DNA of 14,530 nucleotides from Clostridia bacterium (GCA_017552165.1 JAFZCF010000043.1:1-14530), one strand, 5' to 3'; numbered from the stretch's first letter, positions 6,367 to 13,740 are shown. The notes: generated by a model from the letters alone, not told the origin. A program made the numbers and translations.

Positions 6367-7257
6367 TCAGTAGTCTCTGTTTCTCAGCCACTCGGGCTTG
6401 TCGGATATCTTTCCGATATCGGGGCAGACGATCTCGGTGTCGCCTGCGTTCACTCTCCCCGCCTCGACGATGAGCTCCCTGATATAGCCCGCGCGGATGA
6501 TCCCCGAGCGGGGATTGAGGACGCTCTCGACCCCCGTGACGACCTCGGCGTCTACGTCCGAGAACTCGAAGGCGAGATCGGTGTTTATGAGGGTGCAGTT
6601 CACGAGTTTGAGGTTTTTTATGTAGCAGAGGCCCTGATTGCTCTCTATCGAGCAGTTGACGAGGGTGAGGTCCCTGCTGTTCCAGCCGAGATATTCTCCG
6701 GATATGAATGAGTTTTCGACCGTCACGTTCTCGCTGTTCCAGAAGGCGTCCTTCGTCGAGAGATGCGAGTTTTTTATGACGACGTTTTTCGTTCCGTCAA
6801 AGGCGTAGTTGCCGTCGAGCCGGAGGCCGTCAACTTCCATATCCGAGCAGTTCATGGCGAAATAGTGTCCCTTCGCCGTCACGTTTTTCAGTTTAACGTC
6901 CGAGCAGGCCCAGAGGGTCTCCTCGGCGTTTGTGAACGAAACGTCGGTAAGACTCACCCCGCTGCATCTTCTGAAGTTTTTGGGGGCGGAAATGACGGCG
7001 TCGGTGACCGATATGTTTTTCGTGTACCACACCCCGGCGCGCGCCGCCTCGAGCCAGGTGCAGCCCCTGACCGTCACGTTCTCGTCGTACCAAAGGGGAT
7101 ATTTCCAGCCGAAAATGCATTTTTCGACCGTCACGTCGCGGCATTCCTTTATCGGCGACTCGCCGTCGTCGAAGAGAGAGTCGAAGACGGCGACGCCCTC
7201 CCGGCCGTAGATCGCGCGTTCGCCCGTGAAGTGCATCGATCTGTATTCTTTTGCCAT
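6367..7257 (-). CDS. DUF3737 family protein (beta-helix fold)
   Basis: 296 residues with no signal peptide or membrane segment, so cytosolic. The sequence is a run of about 20-residue rungs of the form N-V-T-V-x-N-(S/C)-x-(hydrophobic) with aromatic turns (DVTVEKCIFGWKYPLWY, NISVTDAVISAPKNF, NVVIKNSHLSTKDAFWNS, NVTVENSFISGEYLGWNS, DLTLVNCSIESNQGLCYI), as expected for a right-handed parallel beta-helix. Conserved DUF3737 signatures are present, for example FTGERA near the start, and W-Y-T-K-N and NAEETLW further on. Length is typical of the family. The biochemical role is unknown. ATG 7257 has AAGGA four bases upstream, and this site overlaps the stop codon of the nucleotidase gene; the repressor gene follows after 10 bases, so all three are probably co-translated. 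Confidence 0.88.
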   Translation of the reverse strand: MAKEYRSMHFTGERAIYGREGVAVFDSLFDDGESPIKECRDVTVEKCIFGWKYPLWYDENVTVRGCTWLEAARAGVWYTKNISVTDAVISAPKNFRRCSGVSLTDVSFTNAEETLWACSDVKLKNVTAKGHYFAMNCSDMEVDGLRLDGNYAFDGTKNVVIKNSHLSTKDAFWNSENVTVENSFISGEYLGWNSRDLTLVNCSIESNQGLCYIKNLKLVNCTLINTDLAFEFSDVDAEVVTGVESVLNPRSGIIRAGYIRELIVEAGRVNAGDTEIVCPDIGKISDKPEWLRNRDY

Positions 7258-7264
7258 GATATCC

Positions 7265-8728
7265 TTATTCTATGATGTTGAGCCGCCTGTCGTCGGGGAG
7301 CTTAATGAGCTCCTTGCCGGACATATATTCTTCTATAACGTCGGTGCAGTTCGTCGCCAGCTTGCGGGTCGGGGCGTTTTGGCGCACCTCCTCGAGCGTG
7401 ACGTTCAGGAACTCGTCCATGTTGTTGAAATGGTAGTCCTGAAGCCCGACGGTATAGAGTTTGTCGTCTTTTATGTCCTCGCCGTCGAGGGAGAGCGAGA
7501 GGATCTCGCGCCTGGTCTTGTCGTAGACGATTCGGAACCCCTTCGAGAACTGATAGAACTCCGTAGTCCCGCGCCAGGCGTCGTCGCGAAGGATGTGCTT
7601 GACCATTTTCCTGAGCTGAGCGCCCGTCACGGTTATCCTGTGGATCGCGTCGCCGAAGGGGAAGCAGGAGAGCAGGTCCTGACGGGTGACGATCGTGCCG
7701 AGCTGAGGGCTCCTTATCGAGCCCGAGCCCGTGAGCATTATATCGACGCCGGTCATATCGCGGAATCCGTCGGAGAATATCCGTCCGAGCTCCGTCTCGG
7801 TGTTGCGGGCGGGATGTGAGTAAACTCCGGCGAACCGCGTGAGGATGCAGTTGTATTTCGAGTCCGTCTCGTTCTTGTAGTGGAGGATGATGTCTTCTAT
7901 CTCGGGGTCGTGCGGACAGTTCTGCTCGTTGATCTCGACGAGCTGCCACTTATAACTCTGTATGCGGTTCTCGTCAGTGTCGACCGTGATGTCGAAGCGG
8001 CCGATCTGGTTGGTCCCGTACGCCGCCTGGACGATCGGGATGCCGTTGACGACGACCGGCTCGTCGAGCTTGGTGTGGGAATGGCCGCCGATTATGACGT
8101 CGACGCCCCATTCGGGGTCGAGTATCTTGGCGAGCTCGATGTCCGCCTCTATGCCGATGTGGGTGAGGAGGACGGTGAAGTCGATGTCGGTCGTTTTGTA
8201 GGAGTTGCATATCCTCCCGACCTCGTTCGCCGCCTCGCGTATGTCGACGAAGGAGCCGATGAGCGCGTCGGGGCGTATCGACGCGAGGGTCTCCTCGGTG
8301 AGGATGCCGATGAACATGACCTTCATCCCGCCGACCTCGATGACCTGGTTGGACTTGAAAAGCCGTTTATGGTTCGTCGTCAGGTACATGTTCGCGTTGA
8401 TGATCGGGAATGACGCGCACTTTTCGATGAAGAGCAGGTGCGCGAGGCCGTAGTCGACCTCGTGGTTGCCGAGCGTGACGACGTCCGGCGCGAGCATGTT
8501 CATTATCTCGATGGTGGAGATGCCCTTGTACTCGCTGTCGATGAGCGAGCCGCGGAACATGTCGCCGGCTATCGCGTATATGACGTTCTCGTTTTCGCGG
8601 CGGGTCTTTGAGATATAACCCGAGAGCATGGAGACGCCGCCGACGAGCTTCTCGTCTATCTGCTCGGCGAGGAAATCACCGTGAAGGTCGTTTGAATGGA
8701 GGAGGATGAGCTTTTCTGTGTTGTTCAT
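7265..8728 (-). CDS. Metallophosphatase/5'-nucleotidase, YunD-like, cytosolic
   Basis: 487 residues. Such enzymes hydrolyse nucleoside monophosphates or UDP-sugars with a two-metal centre. N-terminal calcineurin-like domain, residues 6-265: HSNDLHG (N13, D14, H16), GDMFRG (D56), GNHEVDYG (N88, H89), LLTHIG (H190), GGHSHT (H216, H218). C-terminal nucleotide-binding domain, about 295-470: GSGSIRS, CFPFGDAI and VGLQDYHFNN. All metal-binding motifs are intact. There is no signal peptide: the catalytic motif begins at residue 11, unlike periplasmic UshA but like YunD of Bacillus (a family comparison from memory). ATG 8728 is chosen because the family starts there; the frame runs much further upstream without similarity. 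The ribosome site is weak (GGAAG). It is followed with 7 bases spacing by DUF3737. Confidence 0.93.
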   Translation of the reverse strand: MNNTEKLILLHSNDLHGDFLAEQIDEKLVGGVSMLSGYISKTRRENENVIYAIAGDMFRGSLIDSEYKGISTIEIMNMLAPDVVTLGNHEVDYGLAHLLFIEKCASFPIINANMYLTTNHKRLFKSNQVIEVGGMKVMFIGILTEETLASIRPDALIGSFVDIREAANEVGRICNSYKTTDIDFTVLLTHIGIEADIELAKILDPEWGVDVIIGGHSHTKLDEPVVVNGIPIVQAAYGTNQIGRFDITVDTDENRIQSYKWQLVEINEQNCPHDPEIEDIILHYKNETDSKYNCILTRFAGVYSHPARNTETELGRIFSDGFRDMTGVDIMLTGSGSIRSPQLGTIVTRQDLLSCFPFGDAIHRITVTGAQLRKMVKHILRDDAWRGTTEFYQFSKGFRIVYDKTRREILSLSLDGEDIKDDKLYTVGLQDYHFNNMDEFLNVTLEEVRQNAPTRKLATNCTDVIEEYMSGKELIKLPDDRRLNIIE

Positions 8729-8817
8729 TTTTTCACTTCCGATCGGATTGTTCCCCGTTCCGGGCGGCACGGGGTCGTGTGCTGTGAGATTTGAGCGTCG
8801 CGCGGCGGCCTGAGCCG

Positions 8818-8961
8818 TCACTCGTCGTCGTCCTTCTTTCTTTTCCTGAAAATGATCGCCGTCACTATGACTCCGACGACGGCGACCGCGGCGATGATGA
8901 GCATGACGGTCGTGTTGTCGCCCGTCGCGGCGTTTATACCCGCCTGAAAAAACGCGTCCAT
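8818..8961 (-). CDS. 47-residue membrane peptide resembling a stand-alone sortase sorting signal
   Basis: MDAFFQAGINAATGDNTT, then a hydrophobic segment (VMLIIAAVAVVGVIVTAIIF, about 18-37), then RKRKKDDDE. The order x-A-A-T-G-D, hydrophobic stretch, positive tail is the layout of LPXTG-like cell-wall sorting signals, in which many clostridial proteins end in (N/L)PxTGD...RKRK. Here no extracellular domain precedes it, and Pro is replaced by Ala, so sortase cleavage is doubtful. The alternative is a simple single-span membrane microprotein. ATG 8961 is preceded by AGGAGG at seven bases, a near-perfect ribosome site, so translation is well supported; a longer reading from 9030 is not. It probably heads the unit with the nucleotidase 89 bases downstream; an imperfect hairpin without a T-run lies between them (8753-8774). 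Confidence 0.78.
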   Translation of the reverse strand: MDAFFQAGINAATGDNTTVMLIIAAVAVVGVIVTAIIFRKRKKDDDE

Positions 8962-8996
8962 ACCGGCGCCTCCTGATTCTTTTTCTATGCATGAAT

Positions 8997-9025
8997 ATAA
9001 TAACAGAAAAAAAGATTTTATGCAA
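8997..9025 (-). promoter_or_regulatory. Putative promoter of the small membrane peptide unit
   Basis: On the minus strand: TTGCAT (9025-9020), 17-base spacer, TATTAT (9002-8997). Only the TTG of the -35 box fits well. A 12-base palindrome GGCAA-TT-TTGCC (9026-9037) abuts the -35 box upstream and could bind a regulator. Confidence 0.45.
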
Positions 9026-9062
9026 GGCAATTTTGCCGCGAAACAAATAATTCACAATTACC

Positions 9063-9113
9063 CCCGCGGCTCCGCACCGTATTCCCCCGGCGATGCCGGG
9101 GCGCGGCCGCGGG
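9063..9113. other. G/C-rich nested inverted repeat in the intergenic region
   Basis: CCCGCGGC (9063-9070) pairs with GCCGCGGG (9106-9113), enclosing a second hairpin CCCCGGC-GAT-GCCGGGG (9085-9101). No T-run on either side, so not a typical terminator. It lies between the terminator of the DUF4364 gene and the promoter of the small peptide. Confidence 0.5.
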
Positions 9114-9122
9114 ATGTAGGTC

Positions 9123-9145
9123 AAAAAAGCGGGGCAGGGCCCCGC
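9123..9145 (-). terminator. Intrinsic terminator after the DUF4364 gene
   Basis: On the minus strand: GCGGGGC-CCT-GCCCCGC hairpin (9145-9129) followed by TTTTTT (9128-9123), 21 bases after the stop codon. Confidence 0.85.
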
Positions 9146-9165
9146 GTTTGAATTGTATTGCTTTC

Positions 9166-9714
9166 TCACTCGTCGATGAGGTAGTTCACGTCTCCCGTCA
9201 GGACGGCGAACACGCCGCGATAGACGATCTCCGGCTTTTCGGTGAAGTTCATCTTGATCTTCTGGAGCTGGTTGTAGCTCCCGAGCGTGAGGGAGATCTT
9301 CATTATCTCCCCGCCGCGGTCGGTGATGACGCAGGTCGCCTCGTAGTCGTCGTCCGAGATCTTTTCGGAGGTGAAGCGCACCTTGGCGCCGCGTTTGCGG
9401 AAGGAAAGCAGCCTGACCGCCGATTTCAGACTTTTTTCTTTTATCATCGACATCAGGTCGCTCTCGAGCGTCTCCGAGACGCGTATGCCCTGCTCGGTTA
9501 TCGCGTAAAGCTCCTCGCCGTTCTCGCCCGTCGTCTCGCTGATGTTGTCGGTCTCGAGCAGCTCGGCGAAGCATTCGGTAAAGTCGAACGACGCGACGAA
9601 GCCGTCCTGGAGCACTATGTCGTTTATCAGGGAAAACTCGAGCGGATACCCGATATTCCTCATCAGGAAGAGGATGAAGGTCTTTATATCCTCTTTCTCT
9701 TTAATCTGCTGCAT
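9166..9714 (-). CDS. DUF4364 family protein (winged-helix)
   Basis: 182 residues, cytosolic, no membrane segment. The N-terminal part (KTFILFLMRNIGYPLEFSLINDIVL, ...ELLETDNISE..., ELYAITEQGIRVSETLES) has the layout of a winged helix: helix, helix, recognition region and a wing that ends in an I-T-E-x-G strand, as in PadR/MarR-like proteins and in DUF4364. The C-terminal half is a beta-rich domain of unknown ligand. A DNA-binding role is inferred only. ATG 9714 fits the family N-terminus; the alternative GTG 9744 lies inside the terminator hairpin of the upstream gene. Remarkably, this ATG lies a few bases after that terminator's T-tract and there is no Shine-Dalgarno sequence, so it is either leaderless or translated from read-through mRNA. 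Confidence 0.82.
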   Translation of the reverse strand: MQQIKEKEDIKTFILFLMRNIGYPLEFSLINDIVLQDGFVASFDFTECFAELLETDNISETTGENGEELYAITEQGIRVSETLESDLMSMIKEKSLKSAVRLLSFRKRGAKVRFTSEKISDDDYEATCVITDRGGEIMKISLTLGSYNQLQKIKMNFTEKPEIVYRGVFAVLTGDVNYLIDE

Positions 9715-9716
9715 CG

Positions 9717-9753
9717 TAAAATATAAAACGGCCGCCGGATACACCGGCAGCCG
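9717..9753 (-). terminator. Intrinsic terminator after the substrate-binding protein gene
   Basis: On the minus strand: CGGCTGCCGG (9753-9744) pairs with CCGGCGGCCG (9738-9729) with one T.G pair, loop of 5, followed by TTTTATATTTT. It ends only about three bases before the ATG of the next gene. Confidence 0.78.
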
Positions 9754-9769
9754 CTTCTTGTCCTCTGTG

Positions 9770-11566
9770 TTATTCGACCGTGATCGTTTCGACGGTGTAT
9801 TTATCTTTGTTTTTAAGGTCTCCCGTTCCGACGGTGTATTTATCCTTGTTTTTAAGGTCTGCCTTGATGAAATCGGCGCAGCCGAATCTCGTGAACTTGA
9901 CGTTCTTGAGATTGCTGTCGGACACCGACGCGGTCTGAAGCTGTACGAGCGGCATGACGGGCATGTCGTTCATGAGGATCTCCTCGGCGGCGTGGAGAAG
10001 CTCCGCGCGCTTTGAGAGATCGGACTCGGCAAAGGCCTCCTCGAGCTTTGCCGTGTACTGCTCGTTGTCATATCCCGATACGTGGGTCGTCAGATCGTAT
10101 GAGTCGGCTGCGACGGTCAGGTCGATGACTCCGCTCGCGAAGTTCTTCGAGAAGGTCGCGAGGTTGCCGAAGGCGTCGGTCGTGAACATCATGTAGTCGA
10201 CCGAGATGACCTGGAAATCGCGGCTTTCGTATGCTTCGTTGAATCTGTCGCTGACGAGGTCGTATTCGCGCTCGTCCTTATACTTGTAGAAGTCGAGCTT
10301 TTTGATGGTGACCTTGAATCCGAGCGAATCCCAAACCGACTTGACGTACTCGGCGACCGCGACGTCGGCCTCGGTCTTGCGGACGGTTATCTCGATGCTG
10401 CCGCCCGAGACGCCCGCCTTGGAGAGCAGGGACTTGGCCTCGGCGACGTTTGCCTCCGCCGGGATGAGACTGCCGCCCGCCGAGCGGAAGGACGTCTTGC
10501 CCTTGTAATTCGTGTTGAACACGCCGTCGGCTATGATGCCGCCGGCCGGCTTTGCGAAGGTGAGGATCTCGGCGATCCTGTTCCTGTCGAGGGCCTTTGA
10601 GAGCGCGAGCCTGACCTCCGGCTTGTCAAACGGCTCTACCGCCGTGTTGAAGACGTAGGTCATGACCGACATGGTGTCGTTGACGGTCGCTTTGGAGGCG
10701 TATTCGGCGCGCTTTGAAAGCGGGAGCGAGCTGTCGAAGGCGAGCATTCCGGAGGAGAAAAGCTCCTCGGCGCCCTCGGCGCCCTTGGAGAGGTCGTTCG
10801 TGAGGCGGTACGGGGTGACGTATTTCATCACGCTGTCCTTCTCGACGTTCCTCATGTAATAGATATTGCGGTCGATGGTGAGGCGCTTTTCCTCGTTAGA
10901 GTAGCTGCGTATGCAGAACGGCCCGTTGCAGACGACGACGGACGAGCTCGAGGACCAGTCCTTCTCGACCTTGTTGACGGCTATCTCGCGGAGCGGGACG
11001 AGCATCGGGCTCGCGAGGTACTCGTAGAACTTGTCATAGTCGGTCGGACCCTCGAAGGTTATGCGGAGGATCTTGACGCCCGAGTCGGTGACGCCGAGGT
11101 CCTCGATGGAGCATTCGCCCTGATTGCACGCGCGGGCGTTCTTTATCCCGAAGAGCAGGGACGCCGCCTCGCCGCGGAAGCCGGGCTCGAGTATCCTCTG
11201 CCACGCGTAGATGTAGTCCTGCGCCTGGACGGGCGTGCCGTCGCTCCAGGCGGTGTCCTGAAGCTTTATCTCTATTCCGTAATAGTTGTCGGAGGGCTTG
11301 TCGAGTATCTTGACAGATTTCGCCTGCGCCTTTACGACCTTGCCGTTAGCGTCGTATTTGAAGAGCCCCTCGTAAACGAGGCCGAGGATCTTCTGCGTCT
11401 CGGCGTCGAGGTTGCCGTAAGCCGGGTCATAGTTGGCTATTTCCTCGGCGATATAGACGGGGATCGTGGGCCCGATATATTCCTCGTCGGACGAATTTCC
11501 GGCGCAGCCCGCGAGCGCGGAGAGCAGGAACATCGCCGAGAGGATGATACCCAATGCTTTTTTCAT
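9770..11566 (-). CDS. Peptide-type ABC transporter substrate-binding lipoprotein (family 5, OppA/DppA-like)
   Basis: 598 residues. It would bind oligopeptides (or another family 5 ligand) outside the membrane and deliver them to an ABC permease. Residues 1-21 are a lipoprotein signal with lipobox LAGC (Cys21). The body follows the family 5 pattern: IANYDPAYGNLDAETQKILGLVYEGLFKYD at about 42-71, AWSDGTPVQAQDYIYAWQRILEP (the family signature region) near 106-128, CNGPF near 215, DKPEVRLALSKALDRNRIAEIL near 317-338, and AEEILMNDMPVMPLVQ near the end. Length is usual. The start ATG 11566 begins the signal peptide; an upstream ATG at 11575 is out of frame. The C-terminus carries a 13-residue tandem repeat. 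No permease or ATPase genes are adjacent, so this is an orphan binding protein served by a system elsewhere, or a signalling receptor. It has its own promoter and terminator. Confidence 0.93.
   Translation of the reverse strand: MKKALGIILSAMFLLSALAGCAGNSSDEEYIGPTIPVYIAEEIANYDPAYGNLDAETQKILGLVYEGLFKYDANGKVVKAQAKSVKILDKPSDNYYGIEIKLQDTAWSDGTPVQAQDYIYAWQRILEPGFRGEAASLLFGIKNARACNQGECSIEDLGVTDSGVKILRITFEGPTDYDKFYEYLASPMLVPLREIAVNKVEKDWSSSSSVVVCNGPFCIRSYSNEEKRLTIDRNIYYMRNVEKDSVMKYVTPYRLTNDLSKGAEGAEELFSSGMLAFDSSLPLSKRAEYASKATVNDTMSVMTYVFNTAVEPFDKPEVRLALSKALDRNRIAEILTFAKPAGGIIADGVFNTNYKGKTSFRSAGGSLIPAEANVAEAKSLLSKAGVSGGSIEITVRKTEADVAVAEYVKSVWDSLGFKVTIKKLDFYKYKDEREYDLVSDRFNEAYESRDFQVISVDYMMFTTDAFGNLATFSKNFASGVIDLTVAADSYDLTTHVSGYDNEQYTAKLEEAFAESDLSKRAELLHAAEEILMNDMPVMPLVQLQTASVSDSNLKNVKFTRFGCADFIKADLKNKDKYTVGTGDLKNKDKYTVETITVE
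9785..9860. repeat. 39-bp tandem duplication in the 3' end of the substrate-binding protein gene
   Basis: Bases 9785-9821 and 9824-9860 agree at 35 of 37 positions, at a 39-base offset. This gives DLKNKDKYTV twice, 13 residues apart, in the last 30 residues of the protein. The offset is a multiple of three, so the frame is kept. Confidence 0.9.
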
Positions 11567-11594
11567 ACTTTTTCCATGCCTTTCCTGGGATGGT

Positions 11595-11632
11595 CCCGGC
11601 GTCCGCCGGGCAAAAATCCGCCTTCTGCGGAC
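11595..11632 (-). other. Leader hairpins of the substrate-binding protein mRNA
   Basis: RNA order: TCCGC-AGAAG-GCGGA (11631-11617) followed by TTTTT, then CCCGGCG-GA-CGCCGGG (11610-11595). GTCCGC (11632-11627) can instead pair with GCGGAC (11606-11601), which would disrupt both hairpins. Mutually exclusive folding of this kind can regulate, but the first stem is only five pairs. Confidence 0.35.
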
Positions 11633-11644
11633 ACTTCAAACGCC

Positions 11645-11673
11645 ATTATACCATAAAACGCCGGTTTAATCAA
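11645..11673 (-). promoter_or_regulatory. SigA promoter of the substrate-binding protein gene
   Basis: On the minus strand: -35 TTGATT (11673-11668), 17-base spacer, -10 TATAAT (11650-11645). Expected start near 11638, giving a leader of about 70 bases. A G/C palindrome GCCGCGCGGC (11676-11685) lies just upstream, between this promoter and the mutarotase stop codon; it has no T-run, so termination of the upstream unit there is doubtful. Confidence 0.78.
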
Positions 11674-11694
11674 GTGCCGCGCGGCGCGAGACGC

Positions 11695-12012
11695 TCAGTT
11701 GAGCTCAAAAACTTTCAGAAGCAGGGGCTGCGCGCCCGTCACGGGGTCGGCGTCCATCTCCATGACGTCCTTCATGTACTCGTTCCAGCGGTCGACGACG
11801 GGCGAGCCGGCCTGTACGGCCGCGGCCTTTTCCACGCCCTCGCTGCATTCGTAGTATCCGAAGAGCTCGTCGCCGGCGTTCCAGATGGTATAGTTCACGA
11901 TGCCCGCTTCTTTCAGTACGGCGACCATCTCGGGCCATATCGCGTCGTGGCGGCGGACGTATTCCTCCCTCATTCCGGGGAGCAGGCGGGCTTTCCAGGC
12001 GTATTTTTCCAT
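11695..12012 (-). CDS. rhaM: L-rhamnose mutarotase family protein
   Basis: 105 residues, the usual length. The family interconverts alpha and beta anomers of L-rhamnose and forms cytosolic dimers with a ferredoxin-like fold. Visible landmarks match the E. coli enzyme by eye: EEYVRRHDAIWPE with Y18 and catalytic H22, NYTIW, LFGYYE, and RWNEYMKDVM. ATG 12012 is two bases after the RNase J stop; its GGAGG lies inside the last RNase J codons, so the two genes are translated in tandem. No rhamnose catabolic genes (isomerase, kinase, aldolase) are nearby, so the true sugar could be different and the symbol reflects family only. Confidence 0.9.
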   Translation of the reverse strand: MEKYAWKARLLPGMREEYVRRHDAIWPEMVAVLKEAGIVNYTIWNAGDELFGYYECSEGVEKAAAVQAGSPVVDRWNEYMKDVMEMDADPVTGAQPLLLKVFELN

Positions 12013-12014
12013 TG

Positions 12015-13697
12015 TCAGACCTCCATTATGATGGGCAGCACCATCGGCTTGCGCCCCGTGCTGTTAAGGACGTATTTCATCACGGCGCTCTTGGTCTGCG
12101 CCTTGATCTCGACGTGATCCGTCACGCCGTTCTCGATACAGTCGGTGATGGTGTCGCGGGCGACGTCGCGGATGCCCTCGACGAGCTCCTCCGACTCCTT
12201 GACGTAAACGAAGCCGCGGGTGACGACGTCGGGCCCCGACGCGATGAAGCAGTCGTCGAAGTCGATCGTCGTGACGATGGCGATTATGCCGTCCTGCGCG
12301 AGGTGCTTCCTGTCCCTGAGGACCACGCTGCCGATGTCGCCTATCCCGTAGCCGTCGACGAGTATCTTGCCGGAGGGTGTCGTGCCTCCGAAGGCGGCGC
12401 CCGACGGCGAGATCTCGAGGATCTTTCCGACGTCGGAGATGAATATGTTCTTTTCCGGGATGCCCATCGCGAGGGCGAGGGACCTGTTCGCGCTCAGCTG
12501 GCGGTACTCGCCGTGTATCGGCATGAAGTATTTCGGCCTCGTGAGGGCGATCATGAGCTTGATCTCCTCCTCGCAGGCGTGGCCGGACACGTGGACCGAC
12601 GTGCTGTCGTCGCGGAACACCGACGCGCCGTTGCGCAGCAGCTCGTTTATGATCTTGCCGATCATCTTCTCGTTGCCGGGTATCGCGCTCGCCGAGATCA
12701 CGACGAGGTCGCCGGCGCCGAGCCTGACCTTGTCGTGAGACTGGAAGGCCATGCGCGACAGAGCCGAGAGCGGCTCTCCCTGCGTGCCCGTCGTTATGAG
12801 CGTGATCTGGTTCTGCGGATAGCGGGATATGTCGTTAACGTCGATGAGCAGCCCGTCGGGGATCTTCATGTATTCGAGACGCAGCGCCGCCGAGACGATG
12901 TTTATCATCGAGCGCCCGGTGATCGCCACCTTGCGGTTGTGCTTTGCCGAGACGTTGATGATCTGCTGTACCCTGTGGACGTTCGACGAGAAGGTCGCGA
13001 CGACTATGCGCTTGTCGGAGTTGACCGTGAAGATGTTTTCAAGACTCTTGCCGACCGTCATTTCCGACGGGGTGTAGCCCGGGCGCTCGGCGTTGGTCGA
13101 TTCGCACATGAGGAGGGTGACGCCCTCCTTGCCGAGCTGGCCGAGGCGGGGGATGTCCATTATCTCCCCCTCGATAGGCGAGAGATCGAGCTTGAAGTCT
13201 CCCGTGTGGACGATGGTTCCCGCCTCGCACCTTATCGCGAGGGCGCAGGCGTCGGCAATGCTGTGGTTTACCCTTATGAACTCGACGGTAAAGTCGCCGG
13301 CGGAGATGACGTCGCCGGCCCTGACGACGTTCAGGTCGGGCTCGAAGGGGATGTCGTGCTCCTCGAGCTTGTTTTCGAGTATCCCTATCGTGAGGTTGGT
13401 GCCGTAGACCGGCACGTCGATCTTTCGGAGGAGATACGGGACGCCTCCGATGTGGTCCTCGTGTCCGTGGGTGAGGAAGACGCCCTTTATCATGTCGCGG
13501 TTCTTTTCAAGATACGTCGTGTCGGCTATGACGAGGTCGACGCCCGGCATCTCCTCGTCGGGGAAGCCGAGACCGCAGTCCACGACGACGATGCTTTCGC
13601 CGTATTCTATGACGGCGAGGTTCTTCCCGATCTCGTTCAGTCCGCCGAGCATGGCGACTCTGATGTTCCCGACCGGGGAACGGTTTCCTGTTTTCAT
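12015..13697 (-). CDS. rnj: Ribonuclease J
   Basis: 560 residues, typical of RNase J1/J2. It is a 5'-3' exonuclease and endonuclease central to mRNA decay and rRNA maturation in Firmicutes. Beta-lactamase domain with the zinc motif HGHEDH (H77, H79, D81, H82), the downstream NHSIADA and HTGDFKLD ligand motifs; the beta-CASP domain includes ESTNAERPGYTPSE, ATFSSNVHRVQQI and TTGTQGEPLSALSR, and SGHACEEE and PIHGEYRQL close the site. The C-terminal domain, about 450-560, is present. All catalytic residues are there, favouring an active J1-type enzyme. ATG 13697 fits the family start (NIRVAMLGGLNEIGKN) with AGAGG about ten bases upstream; the frame extends 63 codons further but this is leader sequence. 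It is preceded by a 200-base leader with a terminator. Confidence 0.97.
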   Translation of the reverse strand: MKTGNRSPVGNIRVAMLGGLNEIGKNLAVIEYGESIVVVDCGLGFPDEEMPGVDLVIADTTYLEKNRDMIKGVFLTHGHEDHIGGVPYLLRKIDVPVYGTNLTIGILENKLEEHDIPFEPDLNVVRAGDVISAGDFTVEFIRVNHSIADACALAIRCEAGTIVHTGDFKLDLSPIEGEIMDIPRLGQLGKEGVTLLMCESTNAERPGYTPSEMTVGKSLENIFTVNSDKRIVVATFSSNVHRVQQIINVSAKHNRKVAITGRSMINIVSAALRLEYMKIPDGLLIDVNDISRYPQNQITLITTGTQGEPLSALSRMAFQSHDKVRLGAGDLVVISASAIPGNEKMIGKIINELLRNGASVFRDDSTSVHVSGHACEEEIKLMIALTRPKYFMPIHGEYRQLSANRSLALAMGIPEKNIFISDVGKILEISPSGAAFGGTTPSGKILVDGYGIGDIGSVVLRDRKHLAQDGIIAIVTTIDFDDCFIASGPDVVTRGFVYVKESEELVEGIRDVARDTITDCIENGVTDHVEIKAQTKSAVMKYVLNSTGRKPMVLPIIMEV

Positions 13698-13740
13698 TTT
13701 ACAATTACCTCTTTGCGTTGAACAATTGAAAGCGGCCGGC

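Noticed and set aside
12012..13721. 569-codon open frame on the plus strand opposite RNase J
   Set aside because: It is antisense to an intact, well-conserved RNase J; the Asp/Arg/Val-rich translation is typical of a shadow frame.
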